From Flavobacteriaceae bacterium (GTDB lineage Bacteria > Bacteroidota > Bacteroidia > Flavobacteriales > Flavobacteriaceae), in the NCBI GenBank assembly GCA_004762155.1, contig SIHP01000003.1, forward strand, positions 186,001 through 250,000: 64,000 nucleotides of DNA, written 5' to 3'. A model generated the notes under the pieces. It was not told the DNA's origin, ran no database searches, and was given only the letters and a program-made list of their open reading frames with translations. Shown one piece after another: positions 18,323-27,112 of this stretch; position 1 is the stretch's first letter; the number at the start of each line of letters is the position of its first letter. A program made the position numbers and the translations under genes.

Positions 18323-19279
18323 TTAAAAATTAATTTTTTCTTTTATAGTATAATGCTTTTCCTGTATATTATTTTTAATAATTAATTCTCCTAAAAAGCC
18401 TGATAAGAATAATAAGGTTCCTAAAATCATTGAAGTTAAAGCAATGTAAAACCATGGATTATCAGTAATTAAAATAGTTTTTATGTTCGCATAAACTCGG
18501 TAGAGTTTTACTGTTCCTATATATATTGATGACAAAAAGCCAAACAAAAACATTAAAGATCCATACAAGCCAAAAAAATGCATAGGGCGTTTGCCAAATT
18601 TAGATAAGAAAGAAATGGTAATCAAATCTAAAAAACCATTTACAAAACGATCCATTCCAAATTTTGTAACACCATATTTGCGAGCTTGGTGCTGAACTAC
18701 TTTTTCTCCAATATTATGAAATCCTTCATTTTTAGCCAATACAGGAATGTATCTATGCATTTCTCCATTTACCTTAACAGTTTTAATAACTTCATTTTTG
18801 TAAGCTTTCAAACCACAATTAAAGTCATGTAATTTTAATCCAGATGTTTTTCTAGCAGCCCAATTAAAAAGTTTAGATGGAATATTTTTAGTAATTACAT
18901 TATCATAACGCTTTTTTTTCCAACCAGATACTAAATCAAAATTATCTTCTGTAATTAATTTATATAAACCTGGTATTTCATCAGGACTATCTTGTAAGTC
19001 GGCATCCATTGTAATAACAATAGCACCTTTAGCTAAACCAAATCCTGCATCTAAAGCTTGAGATTTTCCGTAATTTCGTTGAAAACGAATTCCTTTAACC
19101 TGTGTTGCTTTACTTGATAATTCTTGAATAATATTCCAAGAATTATCTGTGCTACCATCATCAATAAAAATTATTTCATAAGAATAATTATTCTCTAGCA
19201 TTACTTTGGCAATCCAGCTATGTAATTCTTGTATAGACTCGTCTTCATTAAGAAGTGGTATTACTACCGATATATCCAT
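18323..19279 (-). CDS. GT2 polyprenyl-phosphate glycosyltransferase with C-terminal membrane helices
   Basis: 318 residues. The GT-A fold shows VVIPLLNEDESI at the N-terminus, FIDDGSTDNSW near residue 40 and the nucleotide-sugar motif TMDADLQDSPDE near residue 90. Two membrane helices at about 230-260 and 270-300 are typical of the GtrB/DPM1-like branch that charges undecaprenyl phosphate. The donor sugar is unknown. It lies 33 bases upstream of the mutase gene. Confidence 0.88.
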   Translation of the reverse strand: MDISVVIPLLNEDESIQELHSWIAKVMLENNYSYEIIFIDDGSTDNSWNIIQELSSKATQVKGIRFQRNYGKSQALDAGFGLAKGAIVITMDADLQDSPDEIPGLYKLITEDNFDLVSGWKKKRYDNVITKNIPSKLFNWAARKTSGLKLHDFNCGLKAYKNEVIKTVKVNGEMHRYIPVLAKNEGFHNIGEKVVQHQARKYGVTKFGMDRFVNGFLDLITISFLSKFGKRPMHFFGLYGSLMFLFGFLSSIYIGTVKLYRVYANIKTILITDNPWFYIALTSMILGTLLFLSGFLGELIIKNNIQEKHYTIKEKINF

Positions 19280-19355
19280 AAAAATATATATAAAAATAAA
19301 TGAAAGACAAATTTACATAATTTACCTTTCATTTACTTTTGTTTTTAAAAATGTA

Positions 19356-19898
19356 TTAATATTGTTCTTCTTCGTCTTTTTTCATAATTGCTCCAGCAAT
19401 AGCAGAAATTACAAAACCTACAAAAGAATAAAACAAAAGCCCCATTGCAGAGGAAATAAATGGACCAGACATTCTTTTGCTTATTTCCATTTGAGCTTCA
19501 ATTTGTTCGTCAGTAAAGCCTCTGTCAAGAAGAGCTTCTTCCGTTCTTTCAGCCATTTGTTGCATAAAATCTGGTTCTATAAAATTTATGAATACTTGCT
19601 GATAGACAATAGATAACAAAGTACCTACAATAGCAATACCAACTCCAATCTTAATTGCTTGACCAAAAGATAAGAAACTGTTATTTGTTAATTTAAATGT
19701 TTTTATACCTAAAATAATTGTAGCTATAATAACAGCAGCCATAAGAAATAATGCGGCTATTCCACCTTCAAAATGCAATCCTAAAGCATACATTATAAGA
19801 CTTATGAGTATTAGACCTAACCCATAGAATAGTCCATATTTTATAATAATTTGTTTGCTATCTATTTGACTTTTTATTGTGTCTGTTTGATCCTTCAT
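19356..19898 (-). CDS. DUF4199 family membrane protein
   Basis: 180 residues with four membrane segments at about 20-40, 45-70, 80-110 and 145-170, and a charged loop (ERTEEALLDRGFTDEQIEAQ) before the last. This is the usual DUF4199 layout, frequently adjacent to a GT2 glycosyltransferase in Flavobacteriia as here. Function unknown; probably a partner or neighbour in envelope glycan assembly. Confidence 0.8.
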   Translation of the reverse strand: MKDQTDTIKSQIDSKQIIIKYGLFYGLGLILISLIMYALGLHFEGGIAALFLMAAVIIATIILGIKTFKLTNNSFLSFGQAIKIGVGIAIVGTLLSIVYQQVFINFIEPDFMQQMAERTEEALLDRGFTDEQIEAQMEISKRMSGPFISSAMGLLFYSFVGFVISAIAGAIMKKDEEEQY

Positions 19899-19926
19899 TT
19901 TAAATGTTTTTATTTAGTTGTTACTA

Positions 19927-19934
19927 CAAAGATA
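19927..19934 (-). promoter_or_regulatory. Candidate -7 box of the DUF4199-GT2-mutase-exporter run
   Basis: TATCTTTG on the minus strand fits TAnnTTTG and lies 29 bp upstream of the ATG. No clear -33 TTG partner was seen. Confidence 0.5.
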
Positions 19935-20058
19935 TATGTTTTGCTACGTAAAAATTATTTTTAAATTTTTATTCATAACAACCTATTAGTAGTCAGTAAA
20001 TTAAAAATGTTACATAAAATTTATGTAAATTTATTGTTAATGATTAAAAAAATGATTG

Positions 20059-20066
20059 TAAATTTG
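20059..20066 (+). promoter_or_regulatory. -7 box of the SRP RNA promoter
   Basis: TAAATTTG matches the Bacteroidetes consensus TAnnTTTG and ends 4-5 bases before the predicted RNA 5' end. A TTG at 20034-20036 may be the -33 element, although the spacing is a little long. Confidence 0.75.
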
Positions 20067-20070
20067 CAGC

Positions 20071-20165
20071 GGCAAGTTCTACACAACTAGCTCCCTTTGA
20101 ATCCCCCAGGGCGGGAACGCAGCAAGGGTATTAGGTTGTAGCAGTGTGATGTAGGTAGCTTGCCT
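20071..20165 (+). ncRNA. ffs: Signal recognition particle RNA, small bacterial type
   Basis: The termini pair (GGCAAG at 20071 with CTTGCC ending at 20164), and the apical part carries the conserved SRP domain: GGGCGGGAACGCAGCAAGGG contains the GGAA-type tetraloop and the asymmetric loop that binds Ffh. A run of seven T (20165-20171) ends the gene. The RNA scaffolds Ffh and FtsY for co-translational membrane targeting. The length of about 94 nt is normal for the 4.5S class. Confidence 0.92.
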
Positions 20166-20269
20166 TTTTTTGTACCCTAAATTTACGTGTTCTTACTTAC
20201 TTTGTAAATTATTTTAAAAGAAAAGAATGTTACTTTCAATATAGCCAAATCACCTAGTTTTTTAATTTT

Positions 20270-20310
20270 GACTACTGACTACTGACTACTGACTACTGAC
20301 TACTGACTAT
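20270..20310. repeat. Heptanucleotide tandem repeat (GACTACT)n
   Basis: Five perfect GACTACT units (20270-20304) followed by GACTAT. The array runs into the 3' end of xerD and supplies its last two sense codons (S, Q) and its TAG stop. A single inverted copy of the same motif (AGTAGTCAGT) lies at about 19988-19997 on the other side of the SRP RNA gene. Confidence 0.9.
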
Positions 20311-21199
20311 TAGGATGATATTTCTCAACTACTTTTTGAAGATAACTTTTATCTAAATGGACATAAATTTCTGTAGTGGTAATACTTTCATGACCTAGTA
20401 ATTGTTGAATAATTCTTAAGTCAGCTCCGTTTTTTAATAAATGAGTAGCAAATGAATGTCTTAAAGTATGTGGACCAATTTTCTTTTTAAGGTTTATTTT
20501 TAAGGCTAAATCTTTTAATATTATAAATATCATTTGTCGCGTTAGACGTTTACCTCTTCTATTTAAAAAAATAATATCTTCATCTTCTTTGTGTACATTT
20601 ATGTTATTACGACTTGTATTAATATAGATTACTAAAATTTCTGAAGTTGTATAATGAATAGGTACTAAACGAAATTTATTTCCTTTACCTAAAACTCTAA
20701 TATAACCTTCATCTAAAAATAAATCAGATAACTGTAAATTAATTAATTCACTAACACGAAGTCCACAAGCATACAACATTTCTATGATTGTTTTGTTGCG
20801 TTCTCCTTGAGGATGTGTTAAATCTATAGTAGCAATTAATAAATCTATTTCATCTTTAGATAAGGTGTCAGGTAGTTTCCGTCCTATTTTAGGTGCTTCA
20901 ATTAAATCTAAAGGATTTGTTTCTCTATAGTTCTCAAAAATCAAAAAATCAAAAAAACTTCGTAATCCAGAGATAATTCTAGCCTGACTTCTTGGGTTTA
21001 ATTCTTTAGCAATTTCATAAATAAAATGTTGAACTACATCTTCTTGGATATCAACTGGAGAGTTTTTTAGTTTATTAGCATTCAAAAAAGTAACAAGTTT
21101 ATTAATATCCCTTCCATAACTATCTATTGAATTTGAAGATAAACCACGTTCAATTTTTAAGTAAAATTTATAATCTTCAATAGCCTGTTGCCAAATCAT
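20300..21199 (-). CDS. xerD: Tyrosine recombinase XerD
   Basis: 299 residues. A SAM-like N-terminal domain (1-100) is followed by the catalytic domain with the full R-K-H-R-H-Y set: Arg in CGLRVSELINLQL near residue 148, HTLRHSFATHLLKNG near 243, GHESITTTEIYVH with the nucleophilic Tyr near 279. It acts with XerC at dif to resolve chromosome dimers. The very C-terminus is encoded by the heptamer array, so the last residues are probably not conserved. It is not linked to an integron or prophage. Confidence 0.92.
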   Translation of the reverse strand: MIWQQAIEDYKFYLKIERGLSSNSIDSYGRDINKLVTFLNANKLKNSPVDIQEDVVQHFIYEIAKELNPRSQARIISGLRSFFDFLIFENYRETNPLDLIEAPKIGRKLPDTLSKDEIDLLIATIDLTHPQGERNKTIIEMLYACGLRVSELINLQLSDLFLDEGYIRVLGKGNKFRLVPIHYTTSEILVIYINTSRNNINVHKEDEDIIFLNRRGKRLTRQMIFIILKDLALKINLKKKIGPHTLRHSFATHLLKNGADLRIIQQLLGHESITTTEIYVHLDKSYLQKVVEKYHPNSQ

Positions 21200-21221
21200 T
21201 TTTTAATTTTTTTATAAAAAA

Positions 21222-21229
21222 CAAAAGTA
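21222..21229 (-). promoter_or_regulatory. Candidate -7 box of xerD
   Basis: TACTTTTG on the minus strand fits TAnnTTTG, 23 bp upstream of the ATG. The -33 element is not evident. Confidence 0.45.
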
Positions 21230-21322
21230 AATAAAACTTTGTATACCAGTAGTTTTCTACAATCAACTTTATGAGATTGTTGTTTTTGATGGGTGTAAAT
21301 TGTAAAAAAAATAAAAAAACAT

Positions 21323-21352
21323 TTTGATAATTATTAAAATAGTATACATTTG
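21323..21352 (+). promoter_or_regulatory. Strong sigma-ABfr-type promoter of the outer membrane barrel gene
   Basis: TTTG (21323-21326), an 18-bp spacer and TACATTTG (21345-21352) match both halves of the Bacteroidetes housekeeping consensus. The expected start point is near 21358, giving a leader of about 25 nt before the ATG. Confidence 0.8.
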
Positions 21353-21383
21353 TGCCTCTAAAAATTTATAAAAACTAAGAATT

Positions 21384-21890
21384 ATGAAAAAATTATTATT
21401 TATTGCTATGGTAGCATTTGGTTTAACTGCTAATGCACAAGACGGTGATAATTCAGGACAAACATCTAAAGGAAAATGGTTAATTGAAGCTAATACTGGT
21501 TTTGGTGCAGGTCATGCAGCTAGTACAGGTTTTTACTTAGCAAGTACTGATGGAAGTACAGAATGGAACTTAGGGGCTGAAGGTGGTTACTTTGTTGCTG
21601 ATGATTTAGCTGTAAAAGTTGGTTTAGGTTACGGAAGTGCTTTTGAAGCTTTTTCTTATAAAGTAGGAGCTAAGTATTACATCAATAGTATGATTCCTGT
21701 ACAATTAGATTTATCAGGTTACAGTGCTGATAGCTTTTCACCAATGTGGTTAGGTCTTCAAGCTGGTTATGCAATCTTTATTGGAGATAGCGTAAGTATT
21801 GAGCCAGGTTTAAGATATAACTTTGGTTTCGGAGATGCAGAAGATGCAAACGTATTACAATTTAATGTAGGTTTTGCAATCCACATTTAA
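21384..21890 (+). CDS. Outer membrane beta-barrel protein (small OmpA/OmpW-like porin)
   Basis: 168 residues with a signal peptide ending TANAQ. The mature chain of about 150 residues has eight amphipathic strands rich in Gly and aromatic residues and ends in FNVGFAIHI. Its near-consensus promoter, strong terminator and G-rich codon choice suggest high expression. No catalytic motif. It probably is a structural or small-solute barrel. Confidence 0.8.
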   Translation: MKKLLFIAMVAFGLTANAQDGDNSGQTSKGKWLIEANTGFGAGHAASTGFYLASTDGSTEWNLGAEGGYFVADDLAVKVGLGYGSAFEAFSYKVGAKYYINSMIPVQLDLSGYSADSFSPMWLGLQAGYAIFIGDSVSIEPGLRYNFGFGDAEDANVLQFNVGFAIHI

Positions 21891-21910
21891 GAAATAAATT
21901 AAATATAATT

Positions 21911-21939
21911 AAAAAGGAAGCAAATTTTGCTTCCTTTTT
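21911..21939 (+). terminator. Intrinsic terminator
   Basis: Inverted repeat AAAAGGAAGCAAA / TTTGCTTCCTTTT followed by a T run, 20 bp after the barrel gene stop. Confidence 0.85.
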
Positions 21940-21993
21940 TTGTGCTTGTAATTTACAGAAATTATTTTTATATATTTGGTTATAATTTAAATT

Positions 21994-22518
21994 ATGAATA
22001 TGAAAAGAATATTACTTTTGATTACTGTGTTTATTTTTACACAGCAAATAAAATCACAAGAACAATTTAATATAGGTGTCAATGGAGGAGTTACAGTAGG
22101 TGAAACTATTGGAACTTATTCTGATATGGCTTTTGGTTTAGATGTTAATTATTTATTTCAGTTAAGTGAAGATTTTGTAGTTGGACCTTCTTTAGCGTTA
22201 ACTTATTTTAATACAAAAGAGGTAGAAGGTTTTAAGCCTGATGCTTTTATGTATTTACCAATATCTGCTGCTATTCGTTTCAATTCTTTAGATGATCCTT
22301 TTTACGCAGGTGTTGATGTTGGATTTGCAGTTGGGATTTCTCCTGACGGAGACTCTGGTGGTGTATATATTAAACCTATCGTTGGATACAATATAAATGA
22401 TAGTTTTAAGTTAAACTTATTTTATGCAGGAATAAGAAAAACTAAAATTACCAATGGATATGTTGGTTTTGGTGTAACTTATGATTTAAAAGGAACAGAA
22501 AGCGAAAGTTATTTTTAA
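21994..22518 (+). CDS. Outer membrane beta-barrel protein, porin family
   Basis: 174 residues. Signal peptide ends near IKSQ. Two starts are possible (21994 or the Met at 22000); the second is as good. The mature part starts FNIGVNGGVTVG and alternates strands and short turns, as in Bacteroidetes outer-membrane-beta-barrel families. It resembles its upstream neighbour in type but not closely in sequence. Function unknown. Confidence 0.72.
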   Translation: MNMKRILLLITVFIFTQQIKSQEQFNIGVNGGVTVGETIGTYSDMAFGLDVNYLFQLSEDFVVGPSLALTYFNTKEVEGFKPDAFMYLPISAAIRFNSLDDPFYAGVDVGFAVGISPDGDSGGVYIKPIVGYNINDSFKLNLFYAGIRKTKITNGYVGFGVTYDLKGTESESYF

Positions 22519-22575
22519 AAACATGATTTTAATTAAGTACTACTATTTATTGGATACTTAAAATCTATAAAATAT

Positions 22576-22602
22576 AAGGAAGTTGTAAAGCTTCCTTTTT
22601 TA
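22576..22602 (+). terminator. Intrinsic terminator before aroQ
   Basis: Stem AAGGAAG/CTTCCTT with an 8-base loop and a following T run. It ends eight bases before the aroQ ATG, so aroQ must be transcribed by read-through or from a promoter inside this segment. Confidence 0.7.
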
Positions 22603-22609
22603 ATATATT

Positions 22610-23023
22610 ATGAAGATTATTATTATTAATGGACCTAATTTAAATTTATTAGGAAAAAGAGAACCAGAGATTTATGGTTCAACAACTTTTGAAGAATACT
22701 TTGATATTCTAAAGAAGAAATATGCTACTGTGGAGTTGTTTTATTTTCAATCTAATATTGAAGGAGAACTATTAAATAAGTTGCACGAAATAGGTTTTGA
22801 ATACGATGGTATTATATTAAATGCTGGAGCATATACACATACATCTATAGCAATAGCTGATGCAGTAAAAGGTATTGAAACACCTGTAATAGAAGTTCAT
22901 ATTTCAAATGTACATGCACGTGAAGAGTTTAGAAATAAAAGTTATTTAGCTAAAAGTGCAAAAGGTGTAATTTGTGGTTTTGGATTACAAAGTTATAATT
23001 TAGCTATTCAGAGTTTTTTGTAA
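22610..23023 (+). CDS. aroQ: Type II 3-dehydroquinate dehydratase
   Basis: 137 residues, typical length. Motifs: NGPNLNLLGKREPEIYG near the N-terminus with the lid Arg and Tyr, NAGAYTHTS near residue 83, and EVHISNVHAREEFR near residue 105. The enzyme removes water from 3-dehydroquinate in the shikimate pathway and forms a dodecamer. Its 3' end overlaps that of the convergent DUF4105 gene by 24 bp. Confidence 0.95.
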   Translation: MKIIIINGPNLNLLGKREPEIYGSTTFEEYFDILKKKYATVELFYFQSNIEGELLNKLHEIGFEYDGIILNAGAYTHTSIAIADAVKGIETPVIEVHISNVHAREEFRNKSYLAKSAKGVICGFGLQSYNLAIQSFL

Positions 23024-24175
23024 ATAAATATAACGTACAGCTAACAAAACTAAAAGTAATATTAAATACGGTGAAAACAACTGTATTTTAGTTAACCAAA
23101 TAATAGGTAGTACTATTAGTATTAATAGCAATTGTATTAAAATATATTTTGTAATCCACTTCGGTGGATTTTTTTTATACATATAAAAAGCAACAACAAA
23201 ATTTAAAGGAAAAGCCCATAAAAAATTAAAATTGTTTGGTGCAGTAGAATGATTGGTGAAAAACCAAAGAAATATAATAAGTATTCCTATTATTCCGGTT
23301 GTTGAAAATAACAAAAAGTCAAACCATTTACTTCTTTTTTGTTTTTTATAATTTTTGTAAGTTATAAAAATCCCTAAAACCAATAAAAGTGAAAAACCAA
23401 TAAAAGGACTAAAAGCATCAGGTTTAGGTTGTTTTTCATCAAATGATAGTAATGTTTCTTCTTTTTTTATTAAAGGAAGACTAACTTCCTCTCTTTTTAT
23501 AGTAGATGCTTCTAATATATTAAAAACATAGTCAGGTAAATACATTGCTTCTTCTGCAGTAGCTGGTTTGTCTAATCTATTACCTAAAGCCATATTTATT
23601 CCAAAACTTCCCCATGTATTAGTATGAATCTCTTTATTCATTAATTGGCGAAGCGATTTTTTATTTGTTATAGAATCATCAGCAAAAACTAATTTATCTT
23701 TCAATATTTTTTTTAGAATATCTCTAGGTCTTGTAGCACAATTATCGAAATAAGGATCATAAAAATAACTCGCATTTTTAGGAGAAGCATTATGTTCTAG
23801 AAAATAGAAGAAAGCATTTTTTTCATTTTGAGTAAAGTTTAAAATTTGTTGCTTAACCCAACGTTTGTCTTGTTTAGCTCTTAACAATGAATATTTAAAA
23901 TCATAACGAGCTAATTTGTATTTCATAAACCCTTTGATGAAATTTAAATAAAAATTAGGCGCATCAAAATCAAAAATTCCATAGTTATAAATTAAATCTA
24001 ACTTTAAAAGCGGATCTTTAACTCGTATGGCTGTATGTCCAAATTTTTCATATAATTCATCTCCTGGTCCTGAGGTAACAATGCTAATTTCTGAATACAC
24101 AGAAAGTTTTAGTGTTTGTGCATAGTTTAAAGAGAGAAAAAAGAATAGAAGTAAAGTAGTTGTTTTTTTAAACAT
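23000..24175 (-). CDS. DUF4105 / Lnb-type protein, putative lipoprotein N-acyltransferase
   Basis: 391 residues. Signal peptide (NYAQ), then a DUF4105 domain (about 25-230) with SGPGDELYEKFGHTAIRV, whose His is a likely catalytic residue, and YFDNCATRPRDIL, whose Cys is the likely nucleophile. Five membrane helices follow from about residue 245 to the end. This His/Cys periplasmic domain fused to membrane helices is the layout of the Lnb lipoprotein N-acyltransferase described in Bacteroides. I infer the same role, completing triacylation of lipoproteins. It lies two bases from the PorV2-like gene. Confidence 0.72.
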   Translation of the reverse strand: MFKKTTTLLLFFFLSLNYAQTLKLSVYSEISIVTSGPGDELYEKFGHTAIRVKDPLLKLDLIYNYGIFDFDAPNFYLNFIKGFMKYKLARYDFKYSLLRAKQDKRWVKQQILNFTQNEKNAFFYFLEHNASPKNASYFYDPYFDNCATRPRDILKKILKDKLVFADDSITNKKSLRQLMNKEIHTNTWGSFGINMALGNRLDKPATAEEAMYLPDYVFNILEASTIKREEVSLPLIKKEETLLSFDEKQPKPDAFSPFIGFSLLLVLGIFITYKNYKKQKRSKWFDFLLFSTTGIIGILIIFLWFFTNHSTAPNNFNFLWAFPLNFVVAFYMYKKNPPKWITKYILIQLLLILIVLPIIWLTKIQLFSPYLILLLVLLAVRYIYLQKTLNS

Positions 24176-24177
24176 AA

Positions 24178-25242
24178 TTATCTGTAAAAACTATAATCAA
24201 ATTTAATAGAAAATATATTAGAATATAAAGCATTTCCAACGCTTCCTATATTAGTTAGTGCATAATCTATTTGAATTCCTTTGTATTTAAAACCTAGTCC
24301 AAAATTAGGTTGAACAGATAAGGACTCAGCGCCATCAAATGCTGTTATTTTTTGAAAATTACCTAAACCAACTCTCAAGAAAGCAACTTTTTCATAATCT
24401 AATTGAAAACCAACAGCAGGATCAACACTAACAAAACTAGTAGAAATAATATCATTAGTTTGAGCAAAACGCATATTTAAATCAAATTCAGAAAGTAAAT
24501 TAAAGAAACGTCCAATTGGAAAATTTCTAGCAACACCAAATTGTATTTTAGGTTTTGTTATTTCATTAGTTTCAGGTAAATCTTGATTCTGATCAGGAAT
24601 AGCGTCTTTAATTTTATCAAATTCCTCTTCATTAATGGACCAAACATTAAACGTTGTTGTAATATCTCGTACCATTAAGCCTAATTTCCAATTGTTTTTT
24701 TCAAACTGAATACCAGCATCAAAGCCAAATCCCCATGAAGTTGCAAAATCACCAATAATTCTTCTAACAATTTTAGCATTTACACCTATTTGAAATCCAT
24801 CTAATAACATTTTACGTCCGTAAGCAATATTAAAAGCATAATCTGCACTAGAAAATAGACTAATATTATCGTAATTTATAGTTCCATCACTATCAATTAA
24901 CTCCGTAGTATTTAAAATATCATCAACACCAAATCTAATTAGTGAGAATCCAACGGCACTTCTATTATCAATAGGCATTGCAAATGATGCAAAATTATAC
25001 GTAGCAATTCCAGCAAAATAAGAAGCATGCATTAAAGAGCCTTGATTGTCTTTTATGTTAACCAAACCAGCCGGATTCCAATACACAGAATTCACATCGT
25101 TTGTAGTTGCTACAACAGCTTTACTCATTCCTAAAGCTGCAGCATCAACACCAATATTTAAAAATTCGTTAGAATAATTTCTGAATTGTGCGTTTGTAGT
25201 TATAGAAACTAATAAAATTAAATAAAGTACCTTTTTTTTCAA
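24178..25242 (-). CDS. PorV/PorV2-like outer membrane barrel of the type IX secretion family, TTG start
   Basis: 354 residues. The start codon is TTG at 25242; it opens a good signal peptide (MKKKVLYLILLVSITTNAQ) and no ATG is close. The family signature VDAAALGMSKAVVATTNDVNSVYWNPAGL lies at about residues 32-60, the UPF0164/PorV type. The remainder is a beta-barrel. PorV proteins shuttle or anchor type IX secretion cargo; PorV2 paralogues are common in Flavobacteriia and less well defined. It is co-transcribed with the Lnb-type gene. Confidence 0.78.
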   Translation of the reverse strand: MKKKVLYLILLVSITTNAQFRNYSNEFLNIGVDAAALGMSKAVVATTNDVNSVYWNPAGLVNIKDNQGSLMHASYFAGIATYNFASFAMPIDNRSAVGFSLIRFGVDDILNTTELIDSDGTINYDNISLFSSADYAFNIAYGRKMLLDGFQIGVNAKIVRRIIGDFATSWGFGFDAGIQFEKNNWKLGLMVRDITTTFNVWSINEEEFDKIKDAIPDQNQDLPETNEITKPKIQFGVARNFPIGRFFNLLSEFDLNMRFAQTNDIISTSFVSVDPAVGFQLDYEKVAFLRVGLGNFQKITAFDGAESLSVQPNFGLGFKYKGIQIDYALTNIGSVGNALYSNIFSIKFDYSFYR

Positions 25243-25316
25243 ATCGAATTATTTCTTTGTTTACAAATATCCTAAATACTATTAAAATAACTTGTTTTTT
25301 AACTACTTATTATAGC

Positions 25317-26291
25317 TTAGGGATTGATGTTTATCTTTTTTTTGATGAAATTAATTATTTGATGCTCAATCCATCTGTTTTTAGAAGTAAAAGAAGTGAT
25401 AAAACCAACATGCCCACCATAGTTAGGCAGCATTAAATGAAAATTAGTGGAATTTTTTGCTTCATCAATAGGGAAACATTCTTTAGATAAAAAACTATCA
25501 TCTTTAGCATTGATTAATAAAGTTGGTAGTTGAATTTTAGGTATGTAAGGTTTAGAACTCGCTTTTATCCAATAATCTTCTGAACTATCGAAGCCAAAAA
25601 CAGGAACTGTATATTGTTTTTCTAAATGACGAAACTTGGTTGCTTTAAATAGCAGTTTTTTATTGATCTTATACTCTGGATGTTTATGAGCTTTTTCTAG
25701 GATTTTTAATTTAATACTTCTTAAAAATTCAGTTAAATATAGTTTGTTTTTTAGTTTGTTCAGTTCGGCTTGTGAAGTCGTTAAATCAACAGGCACAGAA
25801 ACAGCAATTGCGCCTTTTACTTCCTTTGGAATATTACTATATTCCCCTAAATATTTTAATGTTAAGTTTCCACCAAGACTATAACCACAAAGTATAATAT
25901 TGTCGTAATTATAGTTTTCTACTAAATAATTAATTACAAAATTAACGTCGTCAGTTTTTCCGCTATGATACGTTTCTACTAAAAGATTATCTTCTCCGCT
26001 ACAACCTCTTAAATTCATGGCAACAGCATCAAAACCATTTAAATTTAACTCGTTAGAAGCCGTTACTATATAATTTGAATTAGAACTTCCTTCTAAACCA
26101 TGAATTAATAATACTATAGATTTAGATTTTACAAAGGAAAAATCTAAATCTAAAAAATCATTATCCCAAGTAGTAATGCGTTTACGTTTATAATGAGATT
26201 TGTCCTTCATAAAAAAAGGACGATAAACCGTATTGAAATGCGGATTTCTAAACGGTAGTGTAGGAGTGAAGTTAGTTTTTAGTATTGGCAT
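25317..26291 (-). CDS. YheT-like alpha/beta hydrolase
   Basis: 324 residues. The nucleophile elbow GYSLGGNLTLKYLGEY (Ser near residue 141), oxyanion motif LIHGLEGSSNSNY near residue 65, acid DDSFLS near residue 268 and His in GGHVGFI near 298 match the YheT/ABHD1-3 group. The start region PILKTNFTPTLPFRNPHFNTV is typical of the family. Substrates are probably lipid esters. It diverges from pssA with few bases between them. Confidence 0.85.
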   Translation of the reverse strand: MPILKTNFTPTLPFRNPHFNTVYRPFFMKDKSHYKRKRITTWDNDFLDLDFSFVKSKSIVLLIHGLEGSSNSNYIVTASNELNLNGFDAVAMNLRGCSGEDNLLVETYHSGKTDDVNFVINYLVENYNYDNIILCGYSLGGNLTLKYLGEYSNIPKEVKGAIAVSVPVDLTTSQAELNKLKNKLYLTEFLRSIKLKILEKAHKHPEYKINKKLLFKATKFRHLEKQYTVPVFGFDSSEDYWIKASSKPYIPKIQLPTLLINAKDDSFLSKECFPIDEAKNSTNFHLMLPNYGGHVGFITSFTSKNRWIEHQIINFIKKKININP

Positions 26292-26362
26292 TTTTTTGAA
26301 CTAATTGAGTGAAAATAGTAAAAAAAACAATCAATTTTATATTTTCGTCAAAAATCTATTCA

Positions 26363-27112
26363 ATGATGAATTTAAAAAAGCAAATTCCCAATATATTAAC
26401 TTTAGGAAACATGTTCTGTGGAACTTTAGCTACAGTTTTTGCTATTAAAGGCGATTTTGTAACAACAGCTTTGTTAGTTGCTATAGGAATAGGTTTTGAT
26501 TTTTTTGATGGATTTGCTGCTCGTATTTTAAATGTTCAAGGAGAGTTAGGGAAACAATTAGATAGTTTGGCTGATATGGTAACAAGTGGAGTAGTACCTG
26601 GCTTGGTAATGATGCAGTTATTAATAAATGTTTTTAATTCAGATGCAGTAGGTTCTTTTGGAGTAGATGATTTTGCTAAAACAGAAAGTAATTTTCCATA
26701 TATAGGCTTATTATTAACACTTTTTGCAGGATATAGATTGGCAAAGTTTAATATAGATGAACGACAATCAGATAGTTTTATAGGTTTACCAACACCAGCA
26801 ATGAGTTTGTTTGTAGTTTCTTTACCTTTAATAGGAGAGTTTGCTACGGAACCTTTTTTTATTGAACTTGTTTACAATAAGTTTTTTCTTATTACGGTTA
26901 CTTTAGTATTAAGTTTTGTAATGGTTTCTGAACTTCCTTTGTTTTCATTAAAGTTTAAAAATTATGCTTTAAAAGGAAACATAATTAAATATTTGTTTTT
27001 GTTAGTTTCAATATTATTATTGATAATAGTAAAGGTTGTAGCTGTTCCATTAATAATTTTAGTATATATTTTATTATCTGTATTTAATAATCTTAAAAAG
27101 CAAAAAGTATAA
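26363..27112 (+). CDS. pssA: CDP-diacylglycerol-serine O-phosphatidyltransferase (PssA)
   Basis: 249 residues from the Met pair at 26363/26366. A longer frame to 26309 would have to be transcribed from within a likely promoter (about 26335-26350). The CDP-alcohol phosphotransferase signature DGFAAR...G...D...D is complete in FDFFDGFAARILNVQGELGK plus QLDSLAD near residues 45-75. About six membrane helices. It makes phosphatidylserine, the precursor of phosphatidylethanolamine. The stop overlaps the next start by one base. Confidence 0.92.
   Translation: MMNLKKQIPNILTLGNMFCGTLATVFAIKGDFVTTALLVAIGIGFDFFDGFAARILNVQGELGKQLDSLADMVTSGVVPGLVMMQLLINVFNSDAVGSFGVDDFAKTESNFPYIGLLLTLFAGYRLAKFNIDERQSDSFIGLPTPAMSLFVVSLPLIGEFATEPFFIELVYNKFFLITVTLVLSFVMVSELPLFSLKFKNYALKGNIIKYLFLLVSILLLIIVKVVAVPLIILVYILLSVFNNLKKQKV

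Noticed and set aside
20300..21199. Integron or phage integrase
   Set aside because: The sequence is XerD-like throughout, has no attachment site or cargo, and lies among core genes.
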